A DNA stretch of 64,000 nucleotides from Ecdyonurus torrentis (lineage: Eukaryota > Arthropoda > Insecta > Ephemeroptera > Heptageniidae): contig OX439128.1 in NCBI GenBank assembly GCA_949318235.1, positions 57,993,709 through 58,057,708 of the forward strand, in the 5' to 3' direction. Below, one piece after another: positions 1 to 14,203 of the stretch (position 1 is the stretch's first letter; each line of letters opens with the position of its first letter). The notes beneath the pieces are model-generated. The model did no database searches. It saw nothing but the letters and a program-made list of their open reading frames with translations, and was not told the origin of the DNA. Both the position numbers and the translations under genes were made by a program.

Positions 1-1917
1 TGGATTCTGCGCAATTTTTCACATAAGAATCACTCCTCATTTACTTGATTACATGAACTTTTGTTTACAGTATAAAAACTCGATTATCTCAAAAACTATA
101 AGAGTTTAATTTTTCTAATTAGCACCATTAGATTCGCCGCGTTTTTTCACATAGGAATCACTCCTTATTTACTTGATTACATGAACTTTTGTTTACAGAT
201 TAAAAACTCGATTATCTCAAAAACTATGAGTGTTAAAATTTTTTCAGTAGCACCATTGAATTCTGCGCATTTTTTCAAATAAGAATCACTCCTCATTTAC
301 TTGGTTACATGAACTTTTGTTTACAGATTAAAAACTCGATTATCTCAAAAACTATACAACTTAAAATTTTTTAAGTACCACCATTGGACTCGGCGCATTT
401 TTTCACATAAGAATCACTTTATTTACTTGATTACATGAACTTTTGTTTACAGATTAAAAACTCGATTATCTCAAAAACTATAAGAGTTTAAATTTTTTAA
501 TTAGCACCATTAGATTCGCCGCATTTTTTCACATAAGAATCACTCCTTATTTACTTGATTACATGAACTTTTGTTTACAGATTAAAAACTCAATTATTTC
601 AAAAACTATAAGAGCTAAATTTTTTTTAAGTAGCACCATTGGATTTGGCGCATTTTTTCACAAAAGAATCAGTCTTCATTTACTTGATTACATGAACTTT
701 TGTTTACAGATTAAAAACTCGATTATTTCAAAAACTATAAGAGTTAAATTTTTTTAAGTAGCACCATTGGATTTGGCGCATTTTTTCACATAAGAATCAC
801 TCCTCATTTACTTGATTACATGAACTTTTGTTTACAGAATAAAAACTCGATTATCTCAAAAACTATGAGTGTTAAAATTTTTTAAGTACCACCATTGAAT
901 TCTGCGCATTTTTTCACATAAGAATCACTCCTTATTTACTTGATTACATGAACTTTTGTTTACAGATTAAAAACTCGATTATCTCAAAAACTATAAGAGT
1001 TAAATTTTTTTTAATTGCACCATTGGATTTGGCGCATATTTTCACATAAGAATCACTCCTTATTTACTTGATTACATGAACTTTTGTTTACAGTATAAAA
1101 ACTCGATTATCTCAAAAACTATTAGAGTTAAAATTTTTTAAGTAGCACCATTGGATTCTGCGCATTTTTTCACATAAGAATCACTCCTTATTTACTTGAT
1201 TACATGAACTTTTGTTTACAGTAAAAAACTCGATTATTTCAAAAACTATAAGAGTTAAATTTTTTTGAGTAGCACCATTGGATTTGGCGCATTTTTTCAC
1301 ATAAGAATCAGTCTTCATTTACTTGATTACATGAACTTTTGTTAACAGATTAAAAACTCGATTATTTCAAAAACTATAAGAGTTAAATTTTTTTAAGTAG
1401 CACCATTGGATTTGGCGCATTTTTTCACATAAGAATCACTCCTCATTTACTTGATTACATGAACTTTTGTTTACAGTATAAAAACTCGATTATCTCAAAA
1501 ACTATGAGTGTTAAAATTTTTTAAGTACCACCATTGAACTCGCGCATTTTTTCACATAAGAATCACTCCTTATTTACTTGATTACATGAACTTTTGTTTA
1601 CAGATTAAAAACTCGATTATCTCAAAAACTATAAGAGTTAATTTTTTTTTAATTGCACCATTGGATTTGGCGCATATTTTCACATAAGAATCACTCCTTA
1701 TTTACTTGATTACATGAACTTTTGTTTACAGTGTAAAAACTCGATTATCTCAAAAACTATTAGAGTTAAAATTTTTTAAGTAGCACCATTGGATTCTGCG
1801 CATTTTTTCACATAAGAATCACTCCTTATTTACTTGATTACATGAACTTTTGTTTACAGTATAAAAACTCGATTATCTCAAAAACAATTAGAGTTAAAAT
1901 TTTTTAAGTAGTACCAT
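1..1917 (+). repeat. Higher-order unit 1: 15 monomers a-o (reference unit)
   Basis: Fifteen distinguishable monomers, a to o, make 1917 bp, and position 1918 restarts with the same GCGCAATTTTTC head. The unit defines the type vocabulary used here. d carries the short CACTTTATTT form, e has CTCAATTATTTC, and o ends in GTAGTACCAT, which marks unit ends through most of the left three quarters of the window. The true start may lie upstream, because position 1 falls exactly at a unit boundary by chance of the window. Confidence 0.9.
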
Positions 1918-4091
1918 TGGATTCTGCGCAATTTTTCACATAAGAATCACTCCTCATTTACTTGATTACATGAACTTTTGTTTACAGTATAAAAACTCGA
2001 TTATCTCAAAAACTATAAGAGTTTAATTTTTCTAATTAGCACCATTAGATTCGCCGCGTTTTTTCACATAGGAATCACTCCTTATTTACTTGATTACATG
2101 AACTTTTGTTTACAGATTAAAAACTCGATTATCTCAAAAACTATGAGTGTTAAAATTTTTTCAGTAGCACCATTGAATTCTGCGCATTTTTTCAAATAAG
2201 AATCACTCCTCATTTACTTGGTTACATGAACTTTTGTTTACAGATTAAAAACTCGATTATCTCAAAAACTATACAACTTAAAATTTTTTAAGTACCACCA
2301 TTGGACTCGGCGCATTTTTTCACATAAGAATCACTTTATTTACTTGATTACATGAACTTTTGTTTACAGATTAAAAACTCGATTATCTCAAAAACTATAA
2401 GAGTTTAAATTTTTTAATTAGCACCATTAGATTCGCCGCATTTTTTCACATAAGAATCACTCCTTATTTACTTGATTACATGAACTTTTGTTTACAGATT
2501 AAAAACTCAATTATTTCAAAAACTATAAGAGCTAAATTTTTTTTAAGTAGCACCATTGGATTTGGCGCATTTTTTCACAAAAGAATCAGTCTTCATTTAC
2601 TTGATTACATGAACTTTTGTTTACAGATTAAAAACTCGATTATTTCAAAAACTATAAGAGTTAAATTTTTTTAAGTAGCACCATTGGATTTGGCGCATTT
2701 TTTCACATAAGAATCACTCCTCATTTACTTGATTACATGAACTTTTGTTTACAGAATAAAAACTCGATTATCTCAAAAACTATGAGTGTTAAAATTTTTT
2801 AAGTAGCACCATTGAATTCTGCGCATTTTTTCACATAAGAATCACTCCTTATTTACTTGATTACATGAACTTTTGTTTACAGATTAAAAACTCGATTATC
2901 TCAAAAACTATAAGAGTTAAATTTTTTTTAATTGCACCATTGGATTTGGCGCATTTTTTCACATAAGAATCAGTCCTTATTTACTTGATTACATGAACTT
3001 TTGTTAACAGATCAAAAACTCGATTATTTCAAAAACTATAAGAGTTAAATTTTTTTAAGTAGCACCATTGGATTTGGCGCATTTTTTCACATAAGAATCA
3101 CTCCTCATTTACTTGATTACATGAACTTTTGTTTACAGTATAAAAACTCGATTATCACAAAAACTATGAGTGTTAAATTTTTTTAAGTACCACCATTGAA
3201 TTCTGCGCATTTTTTCACATAAGAATCACTCCTTATTTACTTGATTACATGAACTTTTGTTTACAGATTAAAAACTCGAATATCTCAAAAACTATGAGTG
3301 TTAAAATTTTTTAAGTACCACCATTGAATTCTGCGCATTTTTTCACATAAGAATCACTCCTTATTTACTTGATTACATGAACTTTTGTTTACAGATTAAA
3401 AACTCGATTATCTCAAAAACTATAAGAGTTAAATTTTTTTTAATTGCACCATTGGATTTGGCGCATATTTTCACATAAGAATCACTCCTTATTTACTTGA
3501 TTACATGAACTTTTGTTTACAGTATAAAAACTCGATTATCTCAAAAACTATTAGAGTTAAAATTTTTTAAGTAGCACCATTGGATTCTGCGCATTTTTTC
3601 ACATAAGAATCACTCCTTATTTACTTGATTACATGAACTTTTGTTTACAGTAAAAAACTCGATTATTTCAAAAACTATAAGAGTTAAATTTTTTTGAGTA
3701 GCACCATTGGATTTGGCGCATTTTTTCACATAAGAATCAGTCTTCATTTACTTGATTACATGAACTTTTGTTAACAGATTAAAAACTCGAATATTTCAAA
3801 AACTATAAGAGTTAAATTTTTTTAAGTAGCACCATTGGATTTGGCGCATTTTTTCACATAAGAATCACTCCTTATTTACTTGATTACATGAACTTTTGTT
3901 TACAGATTAAAAACTCGATTATCTCAAAAACTATAAGAGTTAATTTTTTTTTAATTGCACCATTGGATTTGGCGCATATTTTCACATAAGAATCACTCCT
4001 TATTTACTTGATTACATGAACTTTTGTTTACAGTGTAAAAACTCGATTATCTCAAAAACTATTAGAGTTAAAATTTTTTAAGTAGTACCAT
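1918..4091 (+). repeat. Higher-order unit 2: 17 monomers
   Basis: Order a-h, k', l, h/l, h, i, j, k, m', n (2174 bp). Monomers a-h closely follow unit 1. The l copy has TATCACAAAA in place of TATCTCAAAA, a marker shared with unit 9. The eleventh monomer has an h head with an l tail (GAGTG, TAAGTACC), so a crossover or conversion lies inside it. The unit closes with n carrying GTAGTACC instead of o. Confidence 0.87.
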
Positions 4092-5115
4092 TGGATTCTG
4101 CGCAATTTTTCACATAAGAATCACTCCTCATTTACTTGATTACATGAACTTTTGTTTACAGTATAAAAACTCGATTATCTCAAAAACTATAAGAGTTTAA
4201 TTTTTCTAATTAGCACCATTAGATTCGCCGCGTTTTTTCACATAGGAATCACTCCTTATTTACTTGATTACATGAACTTTTGTTTACAGATTAAAAACTC
4301 GATTATCTCAAAAACTATGAGTGTTAAAATTTTTTCAGTAGCACCATTGAATTCTGCGCATTTTTTCAAATAAGAATCACTCCTCATTTACTTGGTTACA
4401 TGAACTTTTGTTTACAGATTAAAAACTCGATTATCTCAAAAACTATACAACTTAAAATTTTTAAGTACCACCATTGGACTCGGCGCATTTTTTCACATAA
4501 GAATCACTTTTTATTTACTTGATTACATGAACTTTTGTTTACAGATTAAAAACTCGATTATCTCAAAAACTATAAGAGTTAAAATTTTTTAATTAGCACC
4601 ATTAGATTCGCCGCATTTTTTCACATAAGAATCACTCCTTATTTACTTGATTACATGAACTTTTGTTTACAGATTAAAAACTCGATTATTTCAAAAACTA
4701 TAAGAGCTAAATTTTTTTTAAGTAGCACCATTGGATTTGGCGCATTTTTTCACAAAAGAATCAGTCTTCATTTACTTGATTACATGAACTTTTGTTTACA
4801 GATTAAAAACTCGAATATTTCAAAAACTATAAGAGTTAAATTTTTTTAAGTAGCACCATTGGATTTGGCGCATTTTTTCACATAAGAATCACTCCTTATT
4901 TACTTGATTACATGAACTTTTGTTTACAGATTAAAAACTCGATTATCTCAAAAACTATAAGAGTTAATTTTTTTTTAATTGCACCATTGGATTTGGCGCA
5001 TATTTTCACATAAGAATCACTCCTTATTTACTTGATTACATGAACTTTTGTTTACAGTGTAAAAACTCGATTATCTCAAAAACTATTAGAGTTAAAATTT
5101 TTTAAGTAGTACCAT
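4092..5115 (+). repeat. Higher-order unit 3: 8 monomers
   Basis: Order a-b-c-d-e-f-m'-n (1024 bp). d has the longer CACTTTTTATTT form and f has CTCGAATATTTC. From about 3507 to about 4812 the sequence matches 10930-12235 at an offset of 7423 bp, tying the unit 2/3 junction to the unit 9/10 junction. Confidence 0.87.
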
Positions 5116-6139
5116 TGGATTCTGCGCAATTTTTCACATAAGAATCACTCCTCATTTACTTGATTACATGAACTTTTGTTTACAGTATAAAAACTCGATT
5201 ATCTCAAAAACTATAAGAGTTTAATTTTTCTAATTAGCACCATTAGATTCGCCGCGTTTTTTCACATAGGAATCACTCCTTATTTACTTGATTACATGAA
5301 CTTTTGTTTACAGATTAAAAACTCGATTATCTCAAAAACTATGAGTGTTAAAATTTTTTCAGTAGCACCATTGAATTCTGCGCATTTTTTCAAATAAGAA
5401 TCACTCCTCATTTACTTGGTTACATGAACTTTTGTTTACAGATTAAAAACTCGATTATCTCAAAAACTATACAACTTAAAATTTTTAAGTACCACCATTG
5501 GACTCGGCGCATTTTTTCACATAAGAATCACTTTTTATTTACTTGATTACATGAACTTTTGTTTACAGATTAAAAACTCGATTATCTCAAAAACTATAAG
5601 AGTTAAAATTTTTTAATTAGCACCATTAGATTCGCCGCATTTTTTCACATAAGAATCACTCCTTATTTACTTGATTACATGAACTTTTGTTTACAGATTA
5701 AAAACTCGATTATTTCAAAAACTATAAGAGCTAAATTTTTTTTAAGTAGCACCATTGGATTTGGCGCATTTTTTCACAAAAGAATCAGTCTTCATTTACT
5801 TGATTACATGAACTTTTGTTTACAGATTAAAAACTCGAATATTTCAAAAACTATAAGAGTTAAATTTTTTTAAGTAGCACCATTGGATTTGGCGCATTTT
5901 TTCACATAAGAATCAGTCTTCATTTACTTGATTACATGAACTTTTGTTTACAGATTAAAAACTCGATTATTTCAAAAACTATAAGAGTTAAAATTTTTTA
6001 AGTAGCACCATTGGATTCTGCGCATTTTTTCACATAAGAATCCCTCCTTATTTACTTGATTACATGAACTTTTGTTTACAGTGTAAAAACTCGATTATCT
6101 CAAAAACTATTAGAGTTAAAATTTTTTAAGTAGTACCAT
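5116..6139 (+). repeat. Higher-order unit 4: 8 monomers with a conversion-like patch
   Basis: Order a-f, a second f-like monomer, then an o-head/n-tail hybrid (CAG-TGTA). It parallels unit 7 at an offset of 2816 bp, including the AATCCCTCC variant near 6040 (8857 in unit 7). The stretch from about 5890 to 6035 instead resembles the f-to-o transition of unit 5. That pattern fits a short conversion tract. Confidence 0.83.
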
Positions 6140-7036
6140 TGGATTCTGCGCAATTTTTCACATAAGAATCACTCCTCATTTACTTGATTACATGAACTTT
6201 TGTTTACAGTATAAAAACTCGATTATCTCAAAAACTATAAGAGTTTAATTTTTCTAATTAGCACCATTAGATTCGCCGCGTTTTTTCACATAGGAATCAC
6301 TCCTTATTTACTTGATTACATGAACTTTTGTTTACAGATTAAAAACTCGATTATCTCAAAAACTATGAGTGTTAAAATTTTTTCAGTAGCACCATTGAAT
6401 TCTGCGCATTTTTTCAAATAAGAATCACTCCTCATTTACTTGGTTACATGAACTTTTGTTTACAGATTAAAAACTCGATTATCTCAAAAACTATACAACT
6501 TAAAATTTTTTAAGTACCACCATTGGACTCGGCGCATTTTTTCACATAAGAATCACTTTTTATTTACTTGATTACATGAACTTTTGTTTACAGATTAAAA
6601 ACTCGATTATCTCAAAAACTATAAGAGTTAAAATTTTTTAATTAGCACCATTAGATTCGCCGCATTTTTTCACATAAGAATCACTCCTTATTTACTTGAT
6701 TACATGAACTTTTGTTTACAGATTAAAAACTCGATTATTTCAAAAACTATAAGAGCTAAATTTTTTTTAAGTAGCACCATTGGATTTGGCGCATTTTTTC
6801 ACAAAAGAATCAGTCTTCATTTACTTGATTACATGAACTTTTGTTTACAGATTAAAAACTCGATTATTTCAAAAACTATAAGAGTTAAAATTTTTTAAGT
6901 AGCACCATTGGATTCTGCGCATTTTTTCACATAAGAATCACTCCTTATTTACTTGATTACATGAACTTTTGTTTACAGTATAAAAACTCGATTATCTCAA
7001 AAACAATTAGAGTTAAAATTTTTTAAGTAGTACCAT
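6140..7036 (+). repeat. Higher-order unit 5: 7 monomers a-f, o
   Basis: 897 bp. The tail after the a-f cassette is reduced to a single o monomer. The f monomer has the AAGAGTTAAAAT tail type. Units 8 (8956-9852) and 12 (13307-14203) have the same composition and length. Confidence 0.87.
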
Positions 7037-7931
7037 TGGATTCTGCGCAATTTTTCACATAAGAATCACTCCTCATTTACTTGATTACATGAACTTTTGT
7101 TTACAGTATAAAAACTCGATTATCTCAAAAACTATAAGAGTTTAATTTTTCTAATTAGCACCATTAGATTCGCCGCGTTTTTTCACATAGGAATCACTCC
7201 TTATTTACTTGATTACATGAACTTTTGTTTACAGATTAAAAACTCGATTATCTCAAAAACTATGAGTGTTAAAATTTTTTCAGTAGCACCATTGAATTCT
7301 GCGCATTTTTTCAAATAAGAATCACTCCTCATTTACTTGGTTACATGAACTTTTGTTTACAGATTAAAAACTCGATTATCTCAAAAACTATACAACTTAA
7401 AATTTTTTAAGTACCACCATTGGACTCGGCGCATTTTTTCACATAAGAATCACTTTATTTACTTGATTACATGAACTTTTGTTTACAGATTAAAAACTCG
7501 ATTATCTCAAAAACTATAAGAGTTTAAATTTTTTAATTAGCACCATTAGATTCGCCGCATTTTTTCACATAAGAATCACTCCTTATTTACTTGATTACAT
7601 GAACTTTTGTTTACAGATTAAAAACTCAATTATTTCAAAAACTATAAGAGCTAAATTTTTTTTAAGTAGCACCATTGGATTTGGCGCATTTTTTCACAAA
7701 AGAATCAGTCTTCATTTACTTGATTACATGAACTTTTGTTTACAGATTAAAAACTCGATTATTTCAAAAACTATAAGAGTTAAATTTTTTTAAGTAGCAC
7801 CATTGGATTTGGCGCATTTTTTCACATAAGAATCAGTCCTTATTTACTTGATTACATGAACTTTTGTTAACAGATCAAAAACTCGATTATTTCAAAAACT
7901 ATAAGAGTTAAATTTTTTTAAGTAGCACCAT
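7037..7931 (+). repeat. Higher-order unit 6: 7 monomers a-f, k'
   Basis: 895 bp. The a-f cassette carries the short d form (CACTTTATTT) and e with CTCAATTATTTC, as in units 1, 2, 9 and 13. It is followed by one k' monomer (GTTAACAGATCA). It corresponds to the first seven monomers of unit 9 at an offset of 2816 bp. Confidence 0.86.
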
Positions 7932-8955
7932 TGGATTTGGCGCATTTTTTCACATAAGAATCACTCCTCATTTACTTGATTACATGAACTTTTGTTTACA
8001 GTATAAAAACTCGATTATCTCAAAAACTATAAGAGTTTAATTTTTCTAATTAGCACCATTAGATTCGCCGCGTTTTTTCACATAGGAATCACTCCTTATT
8101 TACTTGATTACATGAACTTTTGTTTACAGATTAAAAACTCGATTATCTCAAAAACTATGAGTGTTAAAATTTTTTCAGTAGCACCATTGAATTCTGCGCA
8201 TTTTTTCAAATAAGAATCACTCCTCATTTACTTGGTTACATGAACTTTTGTTTACAGATTAAAAACTCGATTATCTCAAAAACTATACAACTTAAAATTT
8301 TTAAGTACCACCATTGGACTCGGCGCATTTTTTCACATAAGAATCACTTTTTATTTACTTGATTACATGAACTTTTGTTTACAGATTAAAAACTCGATTA
8401 TCTCAAAAACTATAAGAGTTAAAATTTTTTAATTAGCACCATTAGATTCGCCGCATTTTTTCACATAAGAATCACTCCTTATTTACTTGATTACATGAAC
8501 TTTTGTTTACAGATTAAAAACTCGATTATTTCAAAAACTATAAGAGCTAAATTTTTTTTAAGTAGCACCATTGGATTTGGCGCATTTTTTCACAAAAGAA
8601 TCAGTCTTCATTTACTTGATTACATGAACTTTTGTTTACAGATTAAAAACTCGAATATTTCAAAAACTATAAGAGTTAAATTTTTTTAAGTAGCACCATT
8701 GGATTTGGCGCATTTTTTCACATAAGAATCACTCCTTATTTACTTGATTACATGAACTTTTGTTTACAGATTAAAAACTCGATTATCTCAAAAACTATAA
8801 GAGTTAATTTTTTTTTAATTGCACCATTGGATTTGGCGCATATTTTCACATAAGAATCCCTCCTTATTTACTTGATTACATGAACTTTTGTTTACAGTGT
8901 AAAAACTCGATTATCTCAAAAACTATTAGAGTTAAAATTTTTTAAGTAGTACCAT
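7932..8955 (+). repeat. Higher-order unit 7: 8 monomers with an l/a hybrid start
   Basis: The first monomer has an l/g-type head (TGGATTTGGCGC, CTCCTCAT) but an a-type tail (TTTAATTTTTCTAAT), followed by b-c-d-e-f-m'-n. The hybrid marks an out-of-register join that removed the tail of the previous unit. The last monomer carries the AATCCCTCC variant shared with unit 4. Confidence 0.85.
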
Positions 8956-9852
8956 TGGATTCTGCGCAATTTTTCACATAAGAATCACTCCTCATTTACT
9001 TGATTACATGAACTTTTGTTTACAGTATAAAAACTCGATTATCTCAAAAACTATAAGAGTTTAATTTTTCTAATTAGCACCATTAGATTCGCCGCGTTTT
9101 TTCACATAGGAATCACTCCTTATTTACTTGATTACATGAACTTTTGTTTACAGATTAAAAACTCGATTATCTCAAAAACTATGAGTGTTAAAATTTTTTC
9201 AGTAGCACCATTGAATTCTGCGCATTTTTTCAAATAAGAATCACTCCTCATTTACTTGGTTACATGAACTTTTGTTTACAGATTAAAAACTCGATTATCT
9301 CAAAAACTATACAACTTAAAATTTTTTAAGTACCACCATTGGACTCGGCGCATTTTTTCACATAAGAATCACTTTTTATTTACTTGATTACATGAACTTT
9401 TGTTTACAGATTAAAAACTCGATTATCTCAAAAACTATAAGAGTTAAAATTTTTTAATTAGCACCATTAGATTCGCCGCATTTTTTCACATAAGAATCAC
9501 TCCTTATTTACTTGATTACATGAACTTTTGTTTACAGATTAAAAACTCGATTATTTCAAAAACTATAAGAGCTAAATTTTTTTTAAGTAGCACCATTGGA
9601 TTTGGCGCATTTTTTCACAAAAGAATCAGTCTTCATTTACTTGATTACATGAACTTTTGTTTACAGATTAAAAACTCGATTATTTCAAAAACTATAAGAG
9701 TTAAAATTTTTTAAGTAGCACCATTGGATTCTGCGCATTTTTTCACATAAGAATCACTCCTTATTTACTTGATTACATGAACTTTTGTTTACAGTATAAA
9801 AACTCGATTATCTCAAAAACAATTAGAGTTAAAATTTTTTAAGTAGTACCAT
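8956..9852 (+). repeat. Higher-order unit 8: 7 monomers a-f, o
   Basis: 897 bp, the same monomer order as unit 5, placed 2816 bp downstream of it. I saw no difference from unit 5 by eye, but did not compare base by base. Confidence 0.86.
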
Positions 9853-11514
9853 TGGATTCTGCGCAATTTTTCACATAAGAATCACTCCTCATTTACTTGA
9901 TTACATGAACTTTTGTTTACAGTATAAAAACTCGATTATCTCAAAAACTATAAGAGTTTAATTTTTCTAATTAGCACCATTAGATTCGCCGCGTTTTTTC
10001 ACATAGGAATCACTCCTTATTTACTTGATTACATGAACTTTTGTTTACAGATTAAAAACTCGATTATCTCAAAAACTATGAGTGTTAAAATTTTTTCAGT
10101 AGCACCATTGAATTCTGCGCATTTTTTCAAATAAGAATCACTCCTCATTTACTTGGTTACATGAACTTTTGTTTACAGATTAAAAACTCGATTATCTCAA
10201 AAACTATACAACTTAAAATTTTTTAAGTACCACCATTGGACTCGGCGCATTTTTTCACATAAGAATCACTTTATTTACTTGATTACATGAACTTTTGTTT
10301 ACAGATTAAAAACTCGATTATCTCAAAAACTATAAGAGTTTAAATTTTTTAATTAGCACCATTAGATTCGCCGCATTTTTTCACATAAGAATCACTCCTT
10401 ATTTACTTGATTACATGAACTTTTGTTTACAGATTAAAAACTCAATTATTTCAAAAACTATAAGAGCTAAATTTTTTTTAAGTAGCACCATTGGATTTGG
10501 CGCATTTTTTCACAAAAGAATCAGTCTTCATTTACTTGATTACATGAACTTTTGTTTACAGATTAAAAACTCGATTATTTCAAAAACTATAAGAGTTAAA
10601 TTTTTTTAAGTAGCACCATTGGATTTGGCGCATTTTTTCACATAAGAATCAGTCCTTATTTACTTGATTACATGAACTTTTGTTAACAGATCAAAAACTC
10701 GATTATTTCAAAAACTATAAGAGTTAAATTTTTTTAAGTAGCACCATTGGATTTGGCGCATTTTTTCACATAAGAATCACTCCTCATTTACTTGATTACA
10801 TGAACTTTTGTTTACAGTATAAAAACTCGATTATCACAAAAACTATGAGTGTTAAATTTTTTTAAGTACCACCATTGAATTCTGCGCATTTTTTCACATA
10901 AGAATCACTCCTTATTTACTTGATTACATGAACTTTTGTTTACAGTATAAAAACTCGATTATCTCAAAAACTATTAGAGTTAAAATTTTTTAAGTAGCAC
11001 CATTGGATTCTGCGCATTTTTTCACATAAGAATCACTCCTTATTTACTTGATTACATGAACTTTTGTTTACAGTAAAAAACTCGATTATTTCAAAAACTA
11101 TAAGAGTTAAATTTTTTTGAGTAGCACCATTGGATTTGGCGCATTTTTTCACATAAGAATCAGTCTTCATTTACTTGATTACATGAACTTTTGTTAACAG
11201 ATTAAAAACTCGAATATTTCAAAAACTATAAGAGTTAAATTTTTTTAAGTAGCACCATTGGATTTGGCGCATTTTTTCACATAAGAATCACTCCTTATTT
11301 ACTTGATTACATGAACTTTTGTTTACAGATTAAAAACTCGATTATCTCAAAAACTATAAGAGTTAATTTTTTTTTAATTGCACCATTGGATTTGGCGCAT
11401 ATTTTCACATAAGAATCACTCCTTATTTACTTGATTACATGAACTTTTGTTTACAGTGTAAAAACTCGATTATCTCAAAAACTATTAGAGTTAAAATTTT
11501 TTAAGTAGTACCAT
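9853..11514 (+). repeat. Higher-order unit 9: 13 monomers
   Basis: Order a-f, k', l, h/i, j, k, m', n (1662 bp). The l monomer has TATCACAAAA, as in unit 2. Relative to unit 2, g and h are missing between f and k', and an h/i hybrid replaces the h/l-h-i stretch. Two separate deletions of whole monomers would explain the difference. Confidence 0.86.
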
Positions 11515-12410
11515 TGGATTCTGCGCAATTTTTCACATAAGAATCACTCCTCATTTACTTGATTACATGAACTTTTGTTTACAGTATAAAAACTCGATTA
11601 TCTCAAAAACTATAAGAGTTTAATTTTTCTAATTAGCACCATTAGATTCGCCGCGTTTTTTCACATAGGAATCACTCCTTATTTACTTGATTACATGAAC
11701 TTTTGTTTACAGATTAAAAACTCGATTATCTCAAAAACTATGAGTGTTAAAATTTTTTCAGTAGCACCATTGAATTCTGCGCATTTTTTCAAATAAGAAT
11801 CACTCCTCATTTACTTGGTTACATGAACTTTTGTTTACAGATTAAAAACTCGATTATCTCAAAAACTATACAACTTAAAATTTTTAAGTACCACCATTGG
11901 ACTCGGCGCATTTTTTCACATAAGAATCACTTTTTATTTACTTGATTACATGAACTTTTGTTTACAGATTAAAAACTCGATTATCTCAAAAACTATAAGA
12001 GTTAAAATTTTTTAATTAGCACCATTAGATTCGCCGCATTTTTTCACATAAGAATCACTCCTTATTTACTTGATTACATGAACTTTTGTTTACAGATTAA
12101 AAACTCGATTATTTCAAAAACTATAAGAGCTAAATTTTTTTTAAGTAGCACCATTGGATTTGGCGCATTTTTTCACAAAAGAATCAGTCTTCATTTACTT
12201 GATTACATGAACTTTTGTTTACAGATTAAAAACTCGATTATCTCAAAAACTATAAGAGTTAATTTTTTTTTAATTGCACCATTGGATTTGGCGCATATTT
12301 TCACATAAGAATCACTCCTTATTTACTTAATTACATGAACTTTTGTTTACAGTGTAAAAACTCGATTATCTCAAAAACTATTAGAGTTAAAATTTTTTAA
12401 GTAGTACCAT
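11515..12410 (+). repeat. Higher-order unit 10: 7 monomers, first copy of a perfect-looking tandem pair
   Basis: Order a-e, f/m hybrid, n (896 bp). The sixth monomer has an f head with an m tail (T9, AATTGC), and the n monomer has CTTAATTAC in place of CTTGATTAC. This hybrid lets a 76-codon frame run from 12078, longer than the usual 64 codons, but it is still repeat sequence. Confidence 0.87.
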
Positions 12411-13306
12411 TGGATTCTGCGCAATTTTTCACATAAGAATCACTCCTCATTTACTTGATTACATGAACTTTTGTTTACAGTATAAAAACTCGATTATCTC
12501 AAAAACTATAAGAGTTTAATTTTTCTAATTAGCACCATTAGATTCGCCGCGTTTTTTCACATAGGAATCACTCCTTATTTACTTGATTACATGAACTTTT
12601 GTTTACAGATTAAAAACTCGATTATCTCAAAAACTATGAGTGTTAAAATTTTTTCAGTAGCACCATTGAATTCTGCGCATTTTTTCAAATAAGAATCACT
12701 CCTCATTTACTTGGTTACATGAACTTTTGTTTACAGATTAAAAACTCGATTATCTCAAAAACTATACAACTTAAAATTTTTAAGTACCACCATTGGACTC
12801 GGCGCATTTTTTCACATAAGAATCACTTTTTATTTACTTGATTACATGAACTTTTGTTTACAGATTAAAAACTCGATTATCTCAAAAACTATAAGAGTTA
12901 AAATTTTTTAATTAGCACCATTAGATTCGCCGCATTTTTTCACATAAGAATCACTCCTTATTTACTTGATTACATGAACTTTTGTTTACAGATTAAAAAC
13001 TCGATTATTTCAAAAACTATAAGAGCTAAATTTTTTTTAAGTAGCACCATTGGATTTGGCGCATTTTTTCACAAAAGAATCAGTCTTCATTTACTTGATT
13101 ACATGAACTTTTGTTTACAGATTAAAAACTCGATTATCTCAAAAACTATAAGAGTTAATTTTTTTTTAATTGCACCATTGGATTTGGCGCATATTTTCAC
13201 ATAAGAATCACTCCTTATTTACTTAATTACATGAACTTTTGTTTACAGTGTAAAAACTCGATTATCTCAAAAACTATTAGAGTTAAAATTTTTTAAGTAG
13301 TACCAT
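12411..13306 (+). repeat. Higher-order unit 11: 7 monomers, second copy of the tandem pair
   Basis: The same order and length as unit 10, with the same f/m hybrid and the same CTTAATTAC variant. The two copies look identical by eye over 896 bp, which suggests a very recent duplication of one whole unit. Confidence 0.87.
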
Positions 13307-14203
13307 TGGATTCTGCGCAATTTTTCACATAAGAATCACTCCTCATTTACTTGATTACATGAACTTTTGTTTACAGTATAAAAACTCGATTATCTCAAAA
13401 ACTATAAGAGTTTAATTTTTCTAATTAGCACCATTAGATTCGCCGCGTTTTTTCACATAGGAATCACTCCTTATTTACTTGATTACATGAACTTTTGTTT
13501 ACAGATTAAAAACTCGATTATCTCAAAAACTATGAGTGTTAAAATTTTTTCAGTAGCACCATTGAATTCTGCGCATTTTTTCAAATAAGAATCACTCCTC
13601 ATTTACTTGGTTACATGAACTTTTGTTTACAGATTAAAAACTCGATTATCTCAAAAACTATACAACTTAAAATTTTTTAAGTACCACCATTGGACTCGGC
13701 GCATTTTTTCACATAAGAATCACTTTTTATTTACTTGATTACATGAACTTTTGTTTACAGATTAAAAACTCGATTATCTCAAAAACTATAAGAGTTAAAA
13801 TTTTTTAATTAGCACCATTAGATTCGCCGCATTTTTTCACATAAGAATCACTCCTTATTTACTTGATTACATGAACTTTTGTTTACAGATTAAAAACTCG
13901 ATTATTTCAAAAACTATAAGAGCTAAATTTTTTTTAAGTAGCACCATTGGATTTGGCGCATTTTTTCACAAAAGAATCAGTCTTCATTTACTTGATTACA
14001 TGAACTTTTGTTTACAGATTAAAAACTCGATTATTTCAAAAACTATAAGAGTTAAAATTTTTTAAGTAGCACCATTGGATTCTGCGCATTTTTTCACATA
14101 AGAATCACTCCTTATTTACTTGATTACATGAACTTTTGTTTACAGTATAAAAACTCGATTATCTCAAAAACAATTAGAGTTAAAATTTTTTAAGTAGTAC
14201 CAT
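13307..14203 (+). repeat. Higher-order unit 12: 7 monomers a-f, o
   Basis: 897 bp, the third copy of the unit 5/8 structure, again with f ending AAGAGTTAAAAT and then o. It is followed by a long unit with the short d form, as unit 5 is followed by unit 6 and unit 8 by unit 9. Confidence 0.86.
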
